A stretch of 46,879 nt of DNA, from positions 1-46,879 of the forward strand of contig JAHJIN010000185.1 of the NCBI GenBank assembly GCA_018823415.1. Reading direction: 5' to 3'. Below are positions 1-7,445 of this stretch, piece by piece. Made by a program: the position numbers and the translations under genes. The notes under the pieces were generated by a model. It saw nothing but the letters and a program-made list of their open reading frames with translations, was not told the DNA's origin and made no database searches. Every line of letters starts with the position of its first letter. Position 1 is the stretch's first letter. This stretch comes from Chloroflexota bacterium (GTDB lineage: Bacteria; Chloroflexota; JAHJIN01).

Positions 1-1
1 T

Positions 2-85
2 GCCTACCTCGACGCGGGCCCCGGGCCGGACGAGGAGCAAAAGGCTCGGGACCTCATCACGGCTTGGAGTGGGCAGACGTGGTAA
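2..85 (+). CDS. C-terminal fragment of a gene entering from the left edge
   Basis: An open frame runs from the window edge to a TAA at 83-85. It encodes 27 residues, acidic then ending in SGQTW. Codon third positions are mostly G or C, as in the neighbouring genes. The fragment is too short to assign a family. It converges on the histidine phosphatase, and the 51 bp between the two stops hold no obvious terminator. That it is coding is inferred from the frame and base composition only. Confidence 0.45.
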   Translation, partial: AYLDAGPGPDEEQKARDLITAWSGQTW

Positions 86-136
86 ACGACGCTGTTTGCG
101 CCAGGCCCGCGAACTCGTGGCCCAATCGAGCAAGAC

Positions 137-751
137 CTAGTCAGCCCGATCCTCCAGGTGGCACAGGTCGTTCACGCCCACCACGCGCACGTGCCCGTTC
201 TGCACCTCGATGATGTTGAGCGCCGTGTTGCCCTGGCGAAACGGGGACCACTGCCAGATGTCCAGGCCCAACAGGGTGTTCAGATACATGCCAATGACCC
301 CGCCGTGCGCCACCACTGCCACGTCTTCGGTTGGGTGCCGATCCACGATCTCGGTGATGGCCTGCCAGATCCGCTGCTGGAACTCGTCTTGCGTTTCGGC
401 GCCGGGAATGGTATAGTGCCAAGATTCGGCTTGCCAGCGTTCCCACTCGACGGGATAACGGACCTGGATCTCGTCCCAAACCAGCCCCTCAAAGATGCCC
501 ACGCGCACCTCGCGCAGGCCGTCGTGGGGGACGAGGGGTACATCGCGCCCATCGGCCAGATGCAGCGCGGTCTGCCAGGCGCGTTGCTGGGGGCTGGCAT
601 ACATGGCACCCACGGGCACCGGGCGCAGGCGCTCGGCCAGCCGCCGGGCTTGTTGCTGACCACGCTCACTCAGCGGCGGGTCCTTTTGTCCTTGAAAACG
701 TCCTTCGGCATTCCACGTGGACTCGCCGTGCCGGATAAGGTACAGTCTCAT
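137..751 (-). CDS. Histidine phosphatase family protein (phosphoglycerate mutase-like)
   Basis: This 204-residue protein begins with the branch-1 histidine phosphatase signature: RHGE at residues 7-10, where His8 would be the phospho-accepting nucleophile. The second core histidine is His149 in VVAHGG. Glutamates E81 and E88 lie where the family proton donor is found. The enzyme probably dephosphorylates a small cytoplasmic phosphoester; cobalamin-pathway alpha-ribazole phosphatase and general phosphatases share this architecture, and the substrate cannot be told from sequence. The ATG at 751 is chosen over an in-frame start 54 bp upstream because a purine-rich ribosome site (GGGAAGAAAGG) lies just before it and the RHGE motif normally sits this close to the N-terminus. 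A strong promoter (796-824) reads into it. It stands alone, convergent with the gene fragment at the left edge. Confidence 0.9.
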   Translation of the reverse strand: MRLYLIRHGESTWNAEGRFQGQKDPPLSERGQQQARRLAERLRPVPVGAMYASPQQRAWQTALHLADGRDVPLVPHDGLREVRVGIFEGLVWDEIQVRYPVEWERWQAESWHYTIPGAETQDEFQQRIWQAITEIVDRHPTEDVAVVAHGGVIGMYLNTLLGLDIWQWSPFRQGNTALNIIEVQNGHVRVVGVNDLCHLEDRAD

Positions 752-795
752 ATCGCCTTTCTTCCCGTTGCAGCGTAGGCGCCGCGAACTCGTAC

Positions 796-824
796 AATAT
801 AGCACACTAGCCAGGGTGTGTCAA
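796..824 (-). promoter_or_regulatory. Sigma-70-type promoter of the histidine phosphatase gene
   Basis: On the minus strand, TTGACA (824-819) is followed by a 17-bp spacer and TATATT (801-796). This is a near-consensus vegetative promoter. The start site would fall near 789, giving a leader of roughly 38 nt before the ATG at 751. Confidence 0.72.
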
Positions 825-832
825 TCACGGCC

Positions 833-860
833 GGCGCCCAGCGGCGTGGCGCTGGGTGCC
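833..860. repeat. Imperfect inverted repeat in the divergent spacer
   Basis: Arms 833-842 (GGCGCCCAGC) and 851-860 (GCTGGGTGCC) pair over ten positions with one mismatch around an 8-nt loop. No T-tract follows on either strand, so it is not a normal terminator. It lies between the leftward phosphatase promoter and the rightward transporter genes and could be an operator or a leader structure. Confidence 0.4.
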
Positions 861-879
861 CCAAAATGAACCATTTTGG
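861..879. promoter_or_regulatory. Perfect 8-bp palindrome, candidate operator before the transporter operon
   Basis: CCAAAATG (861-868) and CATTTTGG (872-879) are exact inverted repeats separated by 3 bp. A TATTAT that could serve as a -10 box for dppB lies at 891-896, but I see no convincing -35 box at the right distance. The dyad therefore sits where a repressor or activator of the permease operon would bind. This role is inference from position. Confidence 0.4.
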
Positions 880-938
880 AGGATCGCGGGTATTATAGTC
901 GCCCGACTTGTCAGATACCTCATAGGAGACGGTATCCC

Positions 939-1865
939 ATGCTCAAATTGATCCTGCGCAACCTGGTCTACACGGTCTTGATCTGCATTGCTATTGTGTT
1001 CTTTGTTCACCTGGGGCTGCTGATGGCAGCCAATTTTAACCTTCAGGGCACGCCCCGTCCCGTGTCAGAGGTGGTGACCGAGGCCCTGGCTCAAAGCGGC
1101 GATTATTTCGTGCAGCTTTTTCAGGGGAACCTGGGCAATACCACGGGCCGGTACGTTCGGCCGGTGGGCGAAGTCGTTGCCGACGCCTATCCCAAGAGCC
1201 TGGGCCTGCTGGCAGTCTCGTTGGGTATTGCCCTGGTGTTGGGTATCGCCTTTGGCATCATCTCGGCCATCAAACGCCATTCGCAACTATCGCTGCTGGT
1301 CTTTGTGGTGACGCTGCTGGGCATCTCGACGCCGTCGTTCTTTGCGGCCGTGCTGATCCAGATCGTGGCTATTCGTTGGTATGCCACCACTGGCAACCAA
1401 TTGGTGCCGCTGGGTGGTTTTGGCTGGGACATTCACATCGTAATGCCGGCGTTGGTGTTGGCCGCGCGACCGGTGGCCCAGGTGGCTCGCGTTACCTTTG
1501 TTACCCTGAGCGAGATATTGGAAAAGGATTATATCCGCACGGCCCGGGCCAAGGGCGTGCGCGAGTTCTGGGTGTTGAATAAACACGCGCTGCGCAACGC
1601 CGCCGTGCCGGTGCTCACGGCCCTGGGCGTGAGCCTGCGTTTTTCACTGAGCAGCTTGCCGGTGGTCGAGTTTGTCTTTTCCTGGCCCGGTGTGGGCTTT
1701 ATGCTCCTGCGGGCTATTGGCTCTGGCGACCTGGCTCTGGCGACCGGATTGTCGCTGTCGATTGGCATCACGTTCATGGTGATAGAAACGCTACTGGAGC
1801 TGAGCTATCGCATCTTTGACCCGCGCCTGCGTGAAGCCCAAATGGGTCTGGTCCAGGCAGGATGA
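939..1865 (+). CDS. ABC transporter permease, DppB/OppB type
   Basis: This 308-residue inner-membrane permease is of the peptide/nickel (DppB) family. It has an N-terminal membrane segment (about 7-31), a large extracytoplasmic loop, and five further membrane segments. The EAA loop that contacts the ATPase is visible as DYIRTARAKGVREF followed by ALRNAAVPVL. Its C-terminus ends in the usual YRIFDPRLRE pattern. The ATG at 939 is preferred over an in-frame start 63 bp upstream because GGAGA lies at 924-928 and MLKLILRN is the family's normal start. Its stop overlaps the next gene's ATG (ATGA at 1862-1865), so it is translationally coupled to the first DppC-M28 fusion. No ATPase or substrate-binding protein is present nearby, so these must be encoded elsewhere. 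Confidence 0.93.
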   Translation: MLKLILRNLVYTVLICIAIVFFVHLGLLMAANFNLQGTPRPVSEVVTEALAQSGDYFVQLFQGNLGNTTGRYVRPVGEVVADAYPKSLGLLAVSLGIALVLGIAFGIISAIKRHSQLSLLVFVVTLLGISTPSFFAAVLIQIVAIRWYATTGNQLVPLGGFGWDIHIVMPALVLAARPVAQVARVTFVTLSEILEKDYIRTARAKGVREFWVLNKHALRNAAVPVLTALGVSLRFSLSSLPVVEFVFSWPGVGFMLLRAIGSGDLALATGLSLSIGITFMVIETLLELSYRIFDPRLREAQMGLVQAG

Positions 1866-4543
1866 TGACAGAAACTATTCGACGGTTGCTGGGTCGGGAA
1901 CCCCAGAAATCGCGCTGGGTCATTTCGCCCCAAAAGGCCAGCGAAACCGAGTTCCCCCGATCCCGGGGCCGATTTCGCCGGACCATGCTGGTCAACCTGC
2001 CCTTTGTGCTGGGGCTGCTCATCGTGGGTGGGCTTGTCACCCTGGCCGTGCTGGCCCCGGTCCTGGCTCCCTATAATCCCTATGCCGTCTCGGTGGACCT
2101 GCGCTACCTGGCCGATATGGGATCGCCCCCGTACCCGCCATCAGACCTGTTTCCCCTGGGTACCGACCGTTTTGGCCGTGACATCCTGTCCCTGCTGCTG
2201 TACGGCGCCAGTACCACGCTGATCGCGGCTGGCGCCGTCACCATCGCCCGGCTCTTTATCGGCCTGGGGTTGGGCGCCATCGCCGGCTGGTTCCAGAACA
2301 GCTTGGTGGATGGCGTGATCATGGGTGTGGCCCGGTTCCTCTCGGCCTTTCCCATCCTGCTGGCCGGCATGATCCTCATCCTGGCGTTGGACATTCGCCA
2401 GGGGTTGCAGGTGTTCGTGGTGGCGTTGGCCTTTGTCGGCTGGTCCGAGCTGGCGCAGTACATCCGCGCCGAGTTTATGACGCTCAAGCAGCAGCCGTTC
2501 ATCGAGAGTGCTCGGGCTGTGGGCCTGTCGGGGTTTGGCATTGCCGTGCGGCACGTGTTGCCCAACGTGCTGCCCAGCCTCATCGCTCTGTCCGCGCTAG
2601 AGATGGGCGGCGTGCTGATGCTCCTGGGCGAGCTGGGCTTTTTAAGCATCTTTGTGGGTGGCGGGGCTTATACGGTCAGGCTGGGAAGCGTATCACTGGA
2701 AGAAGTGGTGCATTATGCCAACGTGCCCGAGTGGGGGGCCATGCTGGCCGGCACGCGGCTCTATGCCCGCACCTATCCCTGGCTGGCGCTAGCCCCGTCC
2801 GTGGCATTTTTTCTGGCTATCGTGGGATTCAATCTGCTGGGCGAGGGGTTCCGGCGCATCATCGAAGAGAGCGGCGTCAACATTGCCCTGCTCATCTCCA
2901 AGCGGGCGCTCGTAGGCATTGGGCTGGTGGTGGTGGCCATGTGGTTCGTGCGCGAGAACACTGGCCCTCTGGCTGCCTATGCCGGCATGACAGAAGATTT
3001 CAATGCCCAAACGGTGGTGACTGAGACGCGCACGTTGACCACTGGCGACATGGCGGTGCGCCCGGCCGGCTCGCCCGGGGCCACGGCTGCCGCCGAATAC
3101 ATCGCCCAGCAATTCCAGCAAGTGGGCCTGCACCCCTGGGGCAACAACTGGGAAACCTATTTCCAAACCACCCAGATCGAGCTCACAGAACTGAGCGAGA
3201 CGCCGCGTTTTGCCACCGTGGGGGTCGACGGCGTGCCCATTCACGAGTTTGTCTATCGCCAGGATTTCCGCGAGCGGCTATACAAGAACAGCGGCGATGG
3301 CAGTATCAAACCCACCAGCGTGACGTTCCTGGGCTTTAATCCCCAGCGACGGTGGCAAATCTGGCGGCGCGGCTTTGACCCGCCGCCCCTGGGCCGTGAC
3401 GTGGTCATGGTGCTGGAGGAAAACGAGCTATACGGCATGGTCGATTGGCTGCGTTCTGGAGGCCGGACCCCGCTGCCGGCCCAGGGTTTGCTGGTCGTCA
3501 CGCGCGATCCCAATCGCATCCAGCAGCAAGACGTGGGGCCGGTTGGGGCCAGCCACACCACCGACGCGCTCAATTTCTCCTATCGGCGAGACATGAGCAT
3601 CGAAGGACTCATCGGCGGCCAGTCGCTCCAGCGCATGTTGCCGGTGCCCACCTGCTATATCACCGAAGAGACAGCGAATCGCCTGCTGGCGACGCAGGGC
3701 CTCTCGGTGGCCGACCTGCGCCAGCGCCTCGAGGGCATGACCTGGGACGCGATCAATGACACCGGCGAGGCATTCATCATCGAACCGCTGCCCATCTCGG
3801 TGACGATCTCGGTCCAGGTCGCGCCCATCCGCACGGTGACGGCAACCAATGTCATCGGCTTTTTCCCGGGCACTGATACCGAGCTGGATAAAGAGTTGGT
3901 GATCGTGGGAGCCCATTACGATGGCCTGCCGTTGCCGCCAGAAGCCGATTTGCAGGCCCCCGGCGCAGTGGACAATGCAGCAGGCATCGCCACGCTAGTC
4001 GAGATCGCCCGGCTGTGGCAGGCGCAAGACTTTCAACCCCGGCGCACCGTGATGTTTGTGGCCCTGGCAGGCGGCGAGAGCAGCCTCAAGACGGTAGAGC
4101 AACTGATCAGCCAGCATACCGTGTTCAAGACCCTGCAACCGGTGGCCTTTATCCAGTTGGACAATATGGTGGGCGGTCCCTCGGGACGGCTGCTCGTCAC
4201 CGATGGGGACTTTCGGCTGTATTCGCTGGCAAGCCAGGCCGCCGGCAAGATGGGCCTGAACCCCGAGTTGGTTCACCTGGACCTGACCTTGCCGCGATAT
4301 GGCCCGTCTGAGGTGCAGGTACCGGGTCAATACACCAACCGCATGGGCCCGGTGCATCGCTATTTTACGCTGCCCATGCAGCAAGCCGAGGTGCCTGCGG
4401 TAGCCCTGCGCTGGGAGAACAGCGATGACGTGGTCCATCGGCCCATCGATACCGTTGAGGCGCTGGACCCGGACGCGGTATTGCGCGTCGGACGCATGCT
4501 GGACCTGATGCTGCGGGTCCTGGCTCGCGAGGTCCTGTACTAG
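1862..4543 (+). CDS. DppC-like permease fused to M28-type metallopeptidase domain, copy 1
   Basis: This 893-residue protein has two modules. Residues 1-345 are a DppC-type permease: membrane segments near 42-69, 116-143, 159-178, 182-200, 238-266 and 305-327, with an EAA loop (ESARAVGLSGFG, HVLPNVLP) at 215-238. A seventh segment (350-363) should carry the rest outside the cytoplasm. Residues 395-893 resemble M28 zinc aminopeptidases with a PA-like insert around 490-660. Candidate zinc ligands are His685 (GAHYD), Asp704 (VDNAAG), Glu739, Asp767 (QLDN) and His859 (VVHRP). The M28 motif is normally GEE; here it reads GGE, so the catalytic glutamate position appears to be Gly738. Normal DppC is about 300 residues, so the fusion is unusual. 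It overlaps dppB by ATGA. The C-terminal part may process or merely bind peptides for uptake; that is inference. Confidence 0.9.
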   Translation: MMTETIRRLLGREPQKSRWVISPQKASETEFPRSRGRFRRTMLVNLPFVLGLLIVGGLVTLAVLAPVLAPYNPYAVSVDLRYLADMGSPPYPPSDLFPLGTDRFGRDILSLLLYGASTTLIAAGAVTIARLFIGLGLGAIAGWFQNSLVDGVIMGVARFLSAFPILLAGMILILALDIRQGLQVFVVALAFVGWSELAQYIRAEFMTLKQQPFIESARAVGLSGFGIAVRHVLPNVLPSLIALSALEMGGVLMLLGELGFLSIFVGGGAYTVRLGSVSLEEVVHYANVPEWGAMLAGTRLYARTYPWLALAPSVAFFLAIVGFNLLGEGFRRIIEESGVNIALLISKRALVGIGLVVVAMWFVRENTGPLAAYAGMTEDFNAQTVVTETRTLTTGDMAVRPAGSPGATAAAEYIAQQFQQVGLHPWGNNWETYFQTTQIELTELSETPRFATVGVDGVPIHEFVYRQDFRERLYKNSGDGSIKPTSVTFLGFNPQRRWQIWRRGFDPPPLGRDVVMVLEENELYGMVDWLRSGGRTPLPAQGLLVVTRDPNRIQQQDVGPVGASHTTDALNFSYRRDMSIEGLIGGQSLQRMLPVPTCYITEETANRLLATQGLSVADLRQRLEGMTWDAINDTGEAFIIEPLPISVTISVQVAPIRTVTATNVIGFFPGTDTELDKELVIVGAHYDGLPLPPEADLQAPGAVDNAAGIATLVEIARLWQAQDFQPRRTVMFVALAGGESSLKTVEQLISQHTVFKTLQPVAFIQLDNMVGGPSGRLLVTDGDFRLYSLASQAAGKMGLNPELVHLDLTLPRYGPSEVQVPGQYTNRMGPVHRYFTLPMQQAEVPAVALRWENSDDVVHRPIDTVEALDPDAVLRVGRMLDLMLRVLAREVLY

Positions 4544-4581
4544 TACGTTACCAGTGAGATTCTTGTCGAGAGCAAGGATCT

Positions 4582-4645
4582 CACCGCAGAGCACGCAGAG
4601 ATTATTCATAATCTGCTTAGCGTTCTCTGTGATCTCGGCGGTTAG
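4582..4645. repeat. Dispersed imperfect inverted-repeat element, copy A
   Basis: Left arm ACCGCAGAGCACGCAGAG (4583-4600) and right arm CTCTGTGATCTCGGCGGT (4625-4642) are imperfect inverted repeats around a 24-bp centre. A second copy of the same kind of element lies at 44258-44316. The homologous spacer after the next gene copy (7355-7445) matches the flanks on both sides but lacks this block, so the element was inserted into, or lost from, one spacer. Confidence 0.7.
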
Positions 4646-4702
4646 CTTTCTGCTTTGGTTCTGGCTTGATAGCAAAGCGGCCTTGTCCAGATTAGGGAAG
4701 AT

Positions 4703-7354
4703 ATGACAGATCTCGTTCGTCGGTTGTTGGGCCAAGAATCTCGCAAGCCACGTTGGGTTATTCCCGGGCGCCAGGGCACGGCCCCGGCCGAGGTTCCCCG
4801 GCCCCGCGGCCGATTTCGCCGGTCTATGCTGGCAAACCTGCCGTTTCTGGCTGGCCTGGCGATGGTGGGGACACTCGTCCTCGTGACCATCCTGGCCCCG
4901 GTCCTGGCGCCCCATAATCCCTATGCCGTCTCGGTGGACTTGCGCTACCTGGCCGAGATGGGAGCGCCACCCTATGCGCCGTCGGGCCTGTTTCCCCTGG
5001 GCACCGACCGTTTTGGTCGTGACATCCTGTCCATGCTGCTGTACGGTGCCAGTACCACGCTCATTGGGGCTGGCGCCGTCACCATCGCCCGGCTCTTTAT
5101 CGGCCTGACTTTGGGCGCCATCGCCGGCTGGTTCCAGAATGGCCTGGTGGATGGCGTGATCATGAGCATGGCCCGGTTCCTCTCGGCCTTTCCCATCCTG
5201 CTGGTCGGCATGATCCTCATCCTGGCGTTGGACATTCGCCAGGGTTTGCAGGTGTTCGTGGTAGCGTTGGCCTTTGTCGGCTGGTCCGAACTGGCGCAGT
5301 ACATCCGGGCCGAGTTTATGACGCTCAAGCAGCAGCCATTCATCGAGAGTGCCCGGGCCGTGGGCCTGTCGGGGTTTGGCATTGCCGTGCGCCATGTGCT
5401 GCCCAACGTGCTGCCCAGTCTCATTGCCCTGTCGGCCCTGGAGATGGGCGGCGTGCTGATGTTGCTGGGCGAGCTGGGCTTTTTGAGCATCTTTATCGGC
5501 GGGGGAGCGTATACTATCGAGGTCCCCGCCAGCAGCATGGAACTCGAGCGCGTGGTGCATTATGCCAATGTGCCCGAGTGGGGGGCCATGCTGGCCGGCA
5601 CCCGGCTCTATGCCCGCACCTATCCCTGGCTGGCCCTGGTGCCGGCCACGGCCTTTTTTTTCGCCATTGTGGGATTCAACTTGCTGGGCGAGGGGTTCCG
5701 GCGCATCATCGAAGAGAGCGGCGTCAACATTGCCCTGCTCATCTCCAAGCGGACGCTCGTGGGCATTGGGCTGGTGGTGGTGGCTATGTGGTTCGTGCAC
5801 GAGAACACCGGCCCTTTGACTTCTTATGCCCTCCAGTCCGACCAGTTCGACGCGAGCGCGGTCATAGCCGAGACGCGCATGCTGACCACTGGCGACATGG
5901 CCGTGCGGCCGCCCGGCTCGCCCGGGGCCACCGCCGCCGCCGAATATATCGCCCAGCAATTCCAGCAAGCGGGTCTGCAGCCCTGGGGCGACAACTGGGA
6001 GACCTATTTTCAGCACGTGGAATTCGAGGTCGCCGAGTTGGGCGAGACGCCGCGCCTAGCGACGTTGAATCCGGATGGCTCGGTGGCCCACGAGTTCGTC
6101 TATCGCCAGGACTTTCGCGAGCGGCTGTTCAGGGCCAGCAGCGGTGGATCCATCAAGGCGGCCGGCGTGACCTTTGTGGGGCTAAACCCGCAGCGACCGT
6201 GGGATATTGACGCCTGGCAGGGCCGAAACGACAACCAACCGCCGGTCATCGGCCAAGACGTGGTCATGGTTCTGCAGGAGAACGAGCCCATCAACCTGAC
6301 GTTCCTGCTCCGCCGCAGTCGTGCGGCGCGGCAGCCGGTCCCGGGCCTGCTGGTCGTCACGTCTGACCTCAATCGCATCCAGCAGCAAGGCGACGCGCCG
6401 GTCTCGGCCAGCATGGGCACCACGCTGCTGGCCTTTGAACTGTATCAGCCCACGCCCACGTGCTACATCAGTGAGCAAGCAGCCGACCGGCTATTGGCTT
6501 CACAGGGGTTGACGGTGGCCGGCCTGCGGGAACGCCTGGCGGCCATGTCATGGGACGCGAAAGATGATGTTGGCGAGCCCTTTATCGTGGAGCAATTACC
6601 CATCTCTATAACCATGTCCGTTCAGGTGACGCCGCCGCGCACGCTGACGGCGACCAACGTCATCGGGTTCATGCCCGGTACCGATACCGAACTGGATGCC
6701 GAGATGGTGGTGGTAGCTGCGCACTATGATGGACTGCCGACACCCCCGGATGCGGTCGCTCCTCCACCGGGGGCTGTGGACAATGCAGCCAGCATCGCCA
6801 CCCTGCTCGAGATCGCGCGGCTGTGGCAGGAGCAGGGCTTTCAGCCCCGGCGCACGATCGTGTTCCTGGCGGTGCCCGGCGGCGAGACCAGCCTGAAGGC
6901 TCTGGAACGTTTCAAGAGCTATCATACCGTGTTCCAGACGCTTACGCCGGTGGCCTTTGTCCAGGTCGACAGCATCGCCGGCGGCACCGGCGACGGGCTG
7001 GTGGTCACTGATGCCGACTTTCGCCTGCATTCCCTGGTCAGCCAGGCCGCCGGCAAGCTGGGCATCGGTGTGGCGTTGGAGCACCCAGATTTTGGCGAGG
7101 GGGCCTATGGCTCAGCACCCAAGGGCGCGCGGCTGGGCGAGTATGCCAACCGCATCGGCCCGGTGCATCGCTATTTCACGCTGCCCCTGCAGAACGTGCA
7201 AGTGCCCGCCATAGCCTTGCGCTGGGAAGGCAGTGATGACGTGATCCATCGATCCACAGACACCGTAGAAGCCTTGAATCCAGATATCGTGTCGCGAGCC
7301 GGGCGTGTGCTGGATCTGATGCTGCGGGTCCTGGCTCGCGAGACCGCGTACTAG
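4703..7354 (+). CDS. DppC-like permease fused to M28-type metallopeptidase domain, copy 2
   Basis: This 883-residue paralogue of the preceding gene has the same order: an arginine-rich N-terminus, six DppC-type membrane segments with the EAA loop, a seventh membrane segment, then the PA-bearing M28-type domain. Candidate zinc ligands are His674 (AAHYD), Asp693 (VDNAAS), Glu728, Asp756 (QVDS) and His849 (VIHRS). Again GGE replaces the family's GEE, so the general-base glutamate seems absent. The loop before the sixth membrane segment is a few residues longer than in copy 1, and the PA-like segment is clearly divergent while the membrane core is nearly identical. The ATG at 4703 follows AGGGAAG. 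The 159-bp spacer from copy 1 carries a small inverted-repeat element. Co-transcription with dppB is likely because no promoter is evident in the spacer. Confidence 0.9.
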   Translation: MTDLVRRLLGQESRKPRWVIPGRQGTAPAEVPRPRGRFRRSMLANLPFLAGLAMVGTLVLVTILAPVLAPHNPYAVSVDLRYLAEMGAPPYAPSGLFPLGTDRFGRDILSMLLYGASTTLIGAGAVTIARLFIGLTLGAIAGWFQNGLVDGVIMSMARFLSAFPILLVGMILILALDIRQGLQVFVVALAFVGWSELAQYIRAEFMTLKQQPFIESARAVGLSGFGIAVRHVLPNVLPSLIALSALEMGGVLMLLGELGFLSIFIGGGAYTIEVPASSMELERVVHYANVPEWGAMLAGTRLYARTYPWLALVPATAFFFAIVGFNLLGEGFRRIIEESGVNIALLISKRTLVGIGLVVVAMWFVHENTGPLTSYALQSDQFDASAVIAETRMLTTGDMAVRPPGSPGATAAAEYIAQQFQQAGLQPWGDNWETYFQHVEFEVAELGETPRLATLNPDGSVAHEFVYRQDFRERLFRASSGGSIKAAGVTFVGLNPQRPWDIDAWQGRNDNQPPVIGQDVVMVLQENEPINLTFLLRRSRAARQPVPGLLVVTSDLNRIQQQGDAPVSASMGTTLLAFELYQPTPTCYISEQAADRLLASQGLTVAGLRERLAAMSWDAKDDVGEPFIVEQLPISITMSVQVTPPRTLTATNVIGFMPGTDTELDAEMVVVAAHYDGLPTPPDAVAPPPGAVDNAASIATLLEIARLWQEQGFQPRRTIVFLAVPGGETSLKALERFKSYHTVFQTLTPVAFVQVDSIAGGTGDGLVVTDADFRLHSLVSQAAGKLGIGVALEHPDFGEGAYGSAPKGARLGEYANRIGPVHRYFTLPLQNVQVPAIALRWEGSDDVIHRSTDTVEALNPDIVSRAGRVLDLMLRVLARETAY

Positions 7355-7445
7355 GCCTATCCAGTGAGATTTCTGTACAATGAACAAGTATCTCCAAACG
7401 CATCAACCTGGTTGGCTCTGGTTTATCCAGGTTAGGGAGTGATTG

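Noticed and set aside
833-860. Terminator in the spacer before dppB
   Set aside because: The stem has a mismatch and no T-tract on either strand, and no gene ends there.
3995-6016. A 673-codon open frame on the minus strand across fusion copies 1 and 2
   Set aside because: It mirrors the codon structure of the real genes, is rich in His, Gln, Gly and Arg, has no family motif, and a similar mirror frame appears opposite copy 3. High GC content explains it.
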